Assembly: GCA_021018815.1 (NCBI GenBank)
Contig: JAITYX010000025.1
Coordinates: forward strand, 7,564,001-7,628,000
DNA: 64,000 nt
Direction: 5' to 3'
Source of the DNA: Talinum fruticosum
Lineage: Eukaryota; Streptophyta; Magnoliopsida; Caryophyllales; Talinaceae
Below are positions 58,270 to 64,000 of this stretch, piece by piece. The translations under genes and the position numbers were made by a program. The notes beneath the pieces are model-generated. The model did no database searches, was not told where the DNA came from, and saw only the letters and a list, made by a program, of their open reading frames with translations. Each line of letters opens with the position of its first letter. The stretch's first letter is position 1.

Positions 58270-59709
58270 CGTAGACACTTAAAAATGTCATCTCTTATCT
58301 CTTTAATTCGTATTTTATTTTGTTGGCCCGATGATGAAATTCCGAGTCCTATTTGAGGATTTGGATCTCGGATCGTGTTTGATTGGTGCGGGCGAGTAAA
58401 CCACAAAGAACCCCGAGCACTAAATAAATAGCCTTTTGCCTTAGGTCGATGCAAAAATCCCCCTTTCTTTCGGACGATCCAAGAACTAGGCCAAGTCTTC
58501 GAGAGACAACGGAGTCCGAGTGTTGTGTACCGGGAAATTCCAAGTTCGAATAATGCATTTTACTTTTGTCCAATCGGACAAGGAGCTGAAGACCGAAGAC
58601 GGCGTTAAAACGTTGCATTTTATGATCACACATCAAAGTGCTGCGTTTAAGCTCCATAAAATAGTCCACATGAGACTAGGAGCTTTTCCCCTCAAAACTA
58701 CGTCGTGGCCGGTGCCCGTAACCCAGGATTTTTAAGTGAAACACTGCATTTTGGCTTGGAGATTCCTTTGGAAACACGCTAGGGCACGAAACCCTAAGCA
58801 CACCCGGGTGGTCGGCGCCCACGAACCCGATTCTGTCTCGATTTTATCCTTGCTTTATCCAGTTCAATCTCAAGATATTCTCGTCAACTGTTTGGATGGC
58901 TAATCGAGAGAAACCCTAGGTCATTTGTGACCTAGGTCTCTCCCTATAAATAGAGAGTCTTGGCTCTCATTCCCATACGGCTTATTTCCTTAGCGGTACA
59001 CTCATCGAAGTGAGACGTTACTTGCCAAAAAACATCTTCAAACATCTTCTTTTTCACAATTCGCCGCTGAATCCTTGCAAAGAGCTAAAGAATATTCGAG
59101 TTATTCCGATCTCTAGGGATTCATTCAACCGATCATTCTCACCACTCATAAACTCACCTTTCCAAAACTCATAAAAGAGCCCTCTTTTCTTTGATTTGTC
59201 GTCGTCGCATCAAGAGATCCAATATAGAGATCTAGATCGGCAAGGTGGGACAACCCGAGGGCAATCATTCAGCCTTCAAACGGTTATTTAATTTATATTT
59301 TATTTATCGCTTTCCGTATTGTGGATTAAAGAGATGTAATCGCTTTTTTACTCCTCCCGCCTGATGTATTTTTTAGTTTTCCGCTTTTCTTTCTTTATCG
59401 CTTTCTTTCCTTCTTTCTTTATCGCTTTCCTTTAAATTCTATTTGGTTGCTTTTTATTATCGTTTAGCATGTTGTATGTTTGTGTTTAGCACATTCTTTT
59501 AGTATACTACTCAAACTAGTAATGGTCGTCTTCGGACGGACGGAATGGAAGGTTTTCCCTACATTTGTACCCTCGCCCCTGAATCCGATTCTCGGTTCAA
59601 AGACCAATGGGGTCATTTTTATTCTTTTTCGGTCTTAGTTTTCCTGTACTAAGATTGGAAGAGCAAGTTTTATTTTTGTTTTTGTTAGTTTTTCTCTCCT
59701 AAAACTTAC
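58270..59709 (+). repeat. 3' LTR of G2 (about 1.44 kb)
   Basis: Matches the G1 LTR (867-2068) in order. Its first base is C instead of T. The TATA box is at 58945-58952. It ends before CGGCGACTCC, the primer-site position. Because the primer site follows, this LTR is also placed like a 5' LTR (see findings). Confidence 0.82.
58945..58952 (+). promoter_or_regulatory. LTR TATA box of G2
   Basis: TATAAATA in CTCCCTATAAATAGAGAG. Confidence 0.65.
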
Positions 59710-59791
59710 TCGGCGACTCCCTCTCTTTAATTTATTTCTATTGCATTGCATCTCGGTTATTTTCCGATTGTATGATAAAAAAAAAAAAAAA
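59710..59791 (+). other. Primer-site-like sequence and A-run after the G2 LTR
   Basis: CGGCGACTCC (59711-59720) matches the Tat/Ogre primer site. A T/C-rich stretch and an A16 run (59776-59791) follow. The A-run marks the joint with the minus-strand element G3. Confidence 0.6.
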
Positions 59792-60400
59792 GGGAGATCC
59801 GGATCCGCCCGCCAGAGCCGAGGCATAGGCCGACTGTTTCAACCTAGAGAATTTTGGCTGAGGGCTCCACCTTTGGCCTTTTACCCTTGGGATCATCTTG
59901 AGCCTTCCCCTATCTTTTTGCTTCTCCATCAAAGGTCGAAGGCTTATGATATAGCATTCACGTGCGGTCTTTTGGTCTCCGTAGATCTCGCCTACGGATC
60001 CATTATCAAGGTCATACTTCATGAGGAGAAGGTATAGAGAAATGACTTATTTGTTCCGGTTAAGGGTGGGGCGCCCAATGATGACATCTGTACGCGAAAG
60101 GCACATCGACCACCAAAAGTTCACTTTGAAGGCCCCTGGCCTTTTCTCCGACCTTGACTAGTTGGTAGATCATGCCTATAGGGTGTACCGTCTCGCCCTC
60201 CAAATCCAAGGATAGGATTGACGAGGGGATGAGATTCCGAGGGGTATACTTCAACCGACTTAGGCATTCCATGGTGATGATGTCCACCAAGCTCCCTATG
60301 TCAACAAGGATCCTACGGACTATGGCGTCCAAAATCTTCAATACGATGACCAAGGGGTCGTCGGGCGGGGTGGCCGTGCCCTTCACATCTTATTCCCCAA
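59792..60400 (-). pseudogene. Gypsy G3 protease and linker
   Basis: On the minus strand the frame at 60386 reads MKGTATPPDDPLVIVLKILD, then RRILVDIGSLVDIITMECL. This is the retroviral-type aspartic protease region, with the active-site D-x-G reading D-I-G (usual D-T/S-G). ETVHPIGMIYQLVKVGEKAR and ELLVVDVPFAYR follow. The next frame reads VGEIYGDQKTARECYIISLR, the linker that normally leads into RT. The RT itself is absent. Confidence 0.85.
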
Positions 60401-60599
60401 AGGTCATTGCGAGGCACCTTCACGGGTGAAGGTTGGCTAATGATTAGGACCTGTGGAGTGCTCCTGAGGTGGGCTTTCCAAGATGAGGGGTCATTCCCCC
60501 ACCAAGCCCCAGCCATGGTGGCTACGACCCTGGTTGCATTATCATCATCATAGTGCCTGTCTCCCTATTTGGAGGAGCCTCCTTATCGATTAATTTTCC

Positions 60600-61560
60600 C
60601 ATCATCAACCAACTCCCCAAGCGCCTTCTTTAGAGCATGACACTCGGCGGTGTTGTGCCCGGTTTGTTCATGAAATTCACGAGTACTTGTTGGAAGCTCA
60701 CGCTTTGGTAGGAGTGGACATAAGAGTTGGTTTCTTGAGCATAGGATGCCTCTTTATCTCCATCGAATACTTCGGGGACCGGTATTGAAGTGATGGTCCA
60801 CCTAATTCTCCTTGGACTTCTTCTCATTTTAGGGATTGAATTTTGCTCCCCTCCTTTCCTCTTGGCCTCCTCCCCTTCCTCTCGCTCGCGATCTCCGTGG
60901 CCTCGGATAAAGTCGGCCGCCTTCCGGAGTGCTTATGCCGAGTGGACACCTTTTCTTCGACGAGGAAAATTTGAATCTTCCACTCCTGAGTCCATTTAGG
61001 AAGGAGGTGTAAGAAACTCCATCTTGAAGATCAAGGATGAGGACAGCCTCTACATGGAACCGCTGGACATAATCCTTGAGGGTTTCGTTCCTCCCTTGTT
61101 TGATCTTGGAGATGTAGATGTTGGTCTTCTTTTATTTGCAACTCGCGATGAATTATGCAACAAACTTCTCACATAGTTTCTCGAAGGAAGAGATGCTTCT
61201 CTAAGGAAGACCGGTAAACCATTTGTGCGCGACCTCCTTCGAGTGTGGTGGCGCGGAAGAGCTGGCGTAGGTTCCATCGTCCCCATCCCGCATGTACATT
61301 TGGGACTTATAGTATGCTAGATGGTCCTCCGGATCAGTTGTTCCATCATACGAGTCAATGTCCGAGACCCTTATCTTCTTTATTCTCGGAGCATTCATAA
61401 TCTTCTTTGAAAATGGTGTGTTAAAAGCGGGTTGAATCGGTCATGAATCGGAGCCAAAGATGGGGACAGCGCGGGGCTGGTGTCGTGGGACTTCCACCAA
61501 GGAAGGGCTCTTCCTCCTCTCGGATCGAGGGGAGTGCGCCTAGCCCTCTCTAACTTTTCT
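60600..61560 (-). pseudogene. Gypsy G3 gag
   Basis: On the minus strand it reads RVSDIDSYDGTTDPEDHLAY and KSQMYMRDGDDGTYASS, then EVAHKWFTGLP, the retrotransposon gag domain (PF03732-like). It continues with the next gag block, IKQGRNETLKDYVQRF (about 61090) and VSYTSFLNGL. Frameshifts break it. Codons upstream to about 61640 form a Pro/Arg-rich N-terminus of uncertain start. Confidence 0.83.
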
Positions 61561-61640
61561 GTACTCCTCATGGTTGATTGTCCATGATGCCTTTCCCATG
61601 AGCGCCCGTGCTCCCGAACAACAGATCGCTTTTGGTCGTT

Positions 61641-61847
61641 GTTAGCTTGTCGTGCGACTACAAATTAAACCACTACTTAGGCTTATAATAAACAATATAA
61701 CATAGGGAAGTAGGGATCGAATCCACGAGGAAAGATATAATAACATGCAAGATTTAATCTAACTAAATTTACTACTCTTAAAAAACAAAATAGAAAATAT
61801 AAATTAAAAACTCAATAACTAAAAATCATAGAAAATTATCTAACTAA
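61641..61847. other. AT-rich stretch left of a MITE
   Basis: Contains GTAGGGATCGAATCCACGAG and long A/T runs. The same kind of AT-rich DNA resumes at 62483, so the MITE appears to sit inside it. No gene. Confidence 0.3.
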
Positions 61848-62482
61848 GGGTGTGTTTGTTTCAATGGAAAATATTTTCTCAGAAAATTATCATTCTATTT
61901 TCCGTTGTTTGGTAGCATAAGTGGTGCATAAATATTTTTGGGGAAAATAATTTCCCTCAATCAAGGGAAAATAAATTTCCTTTTATGAGGAAGGAAGTTA
62001 ATTTTCCTCTGCCTCAATCAAGGGAAAATAAAGTCTTATTAATAGGAGTTCAAGTTCTAAGCTTCTCTTCATGTGCCACCTTCAGTTTCTTTTTTCAAGT
62101 TTTATCCTCGTCTTTTTCCCTTTTTTGTTGTAAAGTTCATAGATGAAAAGTTTTTTTTACAGTATTTATTTCTTTTTTATTAATTTCTATTATTTTATAC
62201 ATGGAAAACTTTGATCATAAGGAGATGTACAAACTTATCAAATTTAGGTGCTCAATATATATATATATTTGGGTTTTGAAGTTGAATTAGTTATTTACTT
62301 TTTCTTTTCATATTTAGGGAGTTTTTATGGCTGGTTTTTTCATTTAAGTAGCTATTTTAGAAAATTATTTTTCTTCTACCAAACAAAGGAAAATGTAGGT
62401 GGAAAATGGTTTTCCTTGAAAATTCATTTTCCCATGAAAAATAATTTCCTTGGAAAATATTTTCCGCTCAACCAAACACACC
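61848..62482. mobile_element. MITE with GGGTGTGTTTG-type inverted ends
   Basis: Left end GGGTGTGTTTGTTTCAATGG and right end, inverted, GGTGTGTTTGGTTGAGCGG, both then GAAAATATTTTC. Inner copies of GGAAAAT-type sequence recur. The target duplication is not clear (TAA on the left, TTA on the right). The family (hAT or Harbinger) is not settled. No coding capacity. Confidence 0.75.
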
Positions 62483-63299
62483 TTAAATAAATTATTTATA
62501 CATAATAACAAAACTACAACATCCCAGAAATAGTTTTGTATATTTTTTTAGAATAATTAAAACAGAAAACTAAAGCAGGAAATAAACAAATTCTAAAACA
62601 AAAAATTAAATAAGTAAAATTTTGCACTAAATTAATTACGAAAATAAATACTAAAACTATCCAGAATATTAACACTAACTTTCTAGACCTAACCAAACCC
62701 TAAAAATATAAAAATAAAATTTAAAACTGAAATTACGAAAGTATTTAACTAAAAACCTACGAGTAATTAAATTCAAGAATTAAATCTGAAAAATTATCAA
62801 ATCAATTCCAAAAATTGTAAAATTTAATCAAATCAAACTAGGACTCTATTTAAACCCTAAAAGAAGATAAAATATAAAAAATAATAAAAGAAACTATTTT
62901 AAAAATAATTTCTAACAAACTGACTCAAAAATAATAAAAGCCGATAGAAAAATAATCTAAAAATTAAAATATATAAAGACTCAAAATTAAATTAAAATAA
63001 AATTCCTAAACTAACCTAAAAGACTGTTATTTAAGGGGGATAACGAAATTAATAATAAAAGATTGTAACTTTGTAAATAAAAATTGACAACTAAGTACGA
63101 GTAACTAAAAAGCAAATAAATAATATCAAAGATATCAATTTTATAAAACAAAACACTTAGTATAATCTATATCCATAATGTAAATTATTATTTATCATTA
63201 ACACACAAATTGATCTACCCATGAGCTAAAGTGTAGAAGACAACCACTAGCGGATCTTCCCGTTTTTCCTTAGTTATTAGTTTACTTAGACCTAACCCT
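62483..63299. other. AT-rich stretch, no gene
   Basis: Made of A-rich runs (AAATAAATA, AATAATAAAAG) with many stops in all frames. The minus-strand frame at 62514-62696 is hydrophobic only because of T-rich codons. Confidence 0.4.
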
Positions 63300-63865
63300 T
63301 AGGGCTGGCAAAAAACCTATACCCATTTAAAACCCGTAAAACTCGCCCCATTTAAAACCCAAATGGGTGGTAAAATTTTGAAAAAATGGGTATGGGGCGG
63401 GTATGGTTAAAATGGGTATGGGGCGGGTATGGGTATGGGTTTAGGCTTCTCCGCCCCATATAACACCCACAACCCGTACCGGAACACTCGCCCGTACCCG
63501 CCCCATACCCGCCCACTTAACACCCACAACCCTTTACTAAATGTTAAAAAAAAAAAAAAAGAAACTAAGGGCTGAATTTTAGGCTCATTTCAAAAGAAAA
63601 AGTATTAGTTTATGGGTGCCTTTTGCCAACCCCTATCTTCCCATCTCCTTCCTCGGTGTTTCGTTGTCTGGTTTTTGGGTTGAACGGCGAGAAATATTAA
63701 ATATGAGTTTAATATGGGTATCATTATTTTTATTGTATTTGTACCCCGAATAAAACCCGCATACCCCGTACAATCCGGTGGGTATGGGTATGGGTATGCA
63801 TTTTGAAAATGGGTATGGGTATGGGTATAGGAAACCCGCCCGTACCCGCTCCATTGCCAGCCCTA
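63300..63865. mobile_element. hAT-type MITE with TAGGGCTGGCAA ends
   Basis: Left end TAGGGCTGGCAA and right end TTGCCAGCCCTA are exact inverses over 12 bp. Flanks CTAACCCT (63292-63299) and CTAGCCCT (63866-63873) are an 8-bp target duplication with one mismatch, typical of hAT elements. The interior is full of GGGTATGGG / CCCGTACCCG repeats in both orientations. No coding capacity. Confidence 0.88.
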
Positions 63866-64000
63866 CTAGCCCTAATATAAACCTTATTAATATTGATAAC
63901 CCTAGCACTAGCACTAGAATTTAATCAAATTAAAGCATAAGGTATTAGAAAAACATCATCTAGCACCTAATAACTAATCTACTAGCAAATTAATTTAAAA
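63866..64000. other. AT-rich right edge of the window
   Basis: Contains CTAGCACTAGCACTAG and A/T runs. No gene or repeat recognised beyond the short CTAGCA repeat. Confidence 0.4.

Larger units (their letters stand above)
52781..59709 (+). mobile_element. Ty3-gypsy element G2, Tat/Ogre-like, 3' half
   Basis: Contains the integrase C-terminus, two antisense accessory genes, purine tract and 3' LTR in the same order as G1. Everything 5' of the integrase C-terminus is missing, replaced by the copia cluster. At 52781 TCCAAATAT follows directly, which in G1 (5970) lies within the pol frame. Confidence 0.82.
59790..61640 (-). mobile_element. Ty3-gypsy element G3 fragment: gag and protease (minus strand)
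   Basis: From right to left it carries a gag, a zinc-region gap, an aspartic protease and the first part of the protease-RT linker, cut at the A-run near 59790. No LTR of its own is in the window. Its sequence differs from what is left of G1 and G2, so it may be another lineage. Confidence 0.75.

Noticed and set aside
62248..62490. 80-residue plus-strand frame
   Set aside because: Lies inside the MITE; hydrophobic from T-rich codons only.
63633..63914. 93-residue minus-strand frame
   Set aside because: Crosses the border of the hAT-type MITE and consists mainly of its short repeats.

Overview
The window is repeat-rich nuclear DNA of a flowering plant. Every recognisable coding stretch belongs to a transposable element: En/Spm-type CACTA, Tat/Ogre-like Ty3-gypsy, Ty1-copia, and several MITEs. 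I found no host gene, tRNA, rRNA or CRISPR array. The species cannot be named from what is visible. Nearly all element genes carry stops or frameshifts.

Layout. (1) 1-16367 is a degraded CACTA transposon on the + strand: a tnp2 transposase piece at 375-866, its C-terminal half (DUF4218-like and DUF4216-like) at 12340-13270, and a second Q/P/S-rich gene at 13490-15950 with tandemly repeated exon-like units. A Tat/Ogre-like gypsy element (G1, 867 to about 11945) splits the tnp2 reading frame. A Mutator-like MITE with a perfect 10-bp target duplication (14235-14662) sits in the exon array. Two CACTA termini of one family, 11946-12282 and 16368 onward, lie around the C-terminal part. (2) 16862-52780 is a cluster of one copia family. 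Element A (minus strand) is split by a nearly complete element B (21115-31947, minus strand, two LTRs of about 1.57 kb). A abuts plus-strand fragments C1 and C2 in an inverted junction at 34756/34757. C2 ends in an LTR that touches the shortened LTR of element D (41767-52780, + strand). (3) 52781-59709 is the 3' half of a second Tat/Ogre-like element (G2) of the same family as G1, with its 3' LTR. (4) 59790-61640 is a minus-strand gypsy gag-protease fragment (G3). (5) 61641-64000 is AT-rich DNA with two MITEs, one with an 8-bp hAT-type target duplication.

How the genes relate. Each retrotransposon family adds accessory genes to the usual gag-pol. The copia family has a second gene (ORF2) between the RNase H end and the 3' LTR. 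It is seen in A, B, C1, C2 and D, and each copy has a TATAAAT-type box about 150-265 bp upstream of its start, so it probably has its own promoter. G1 and G2 carry two antisense genes between pol and the 3' LTR. One resembles the DUF7745-type plant mobile family and one the plant mobile domain (PMD) family, and TATA boxes precede them on the minus strand. These self-promoted accessory genes are the most interesting content of the window.

All calls come from reading the sequence and remembered family signatures. No alignment or database search was run, so element edges without a clear terminal motif are approximate.
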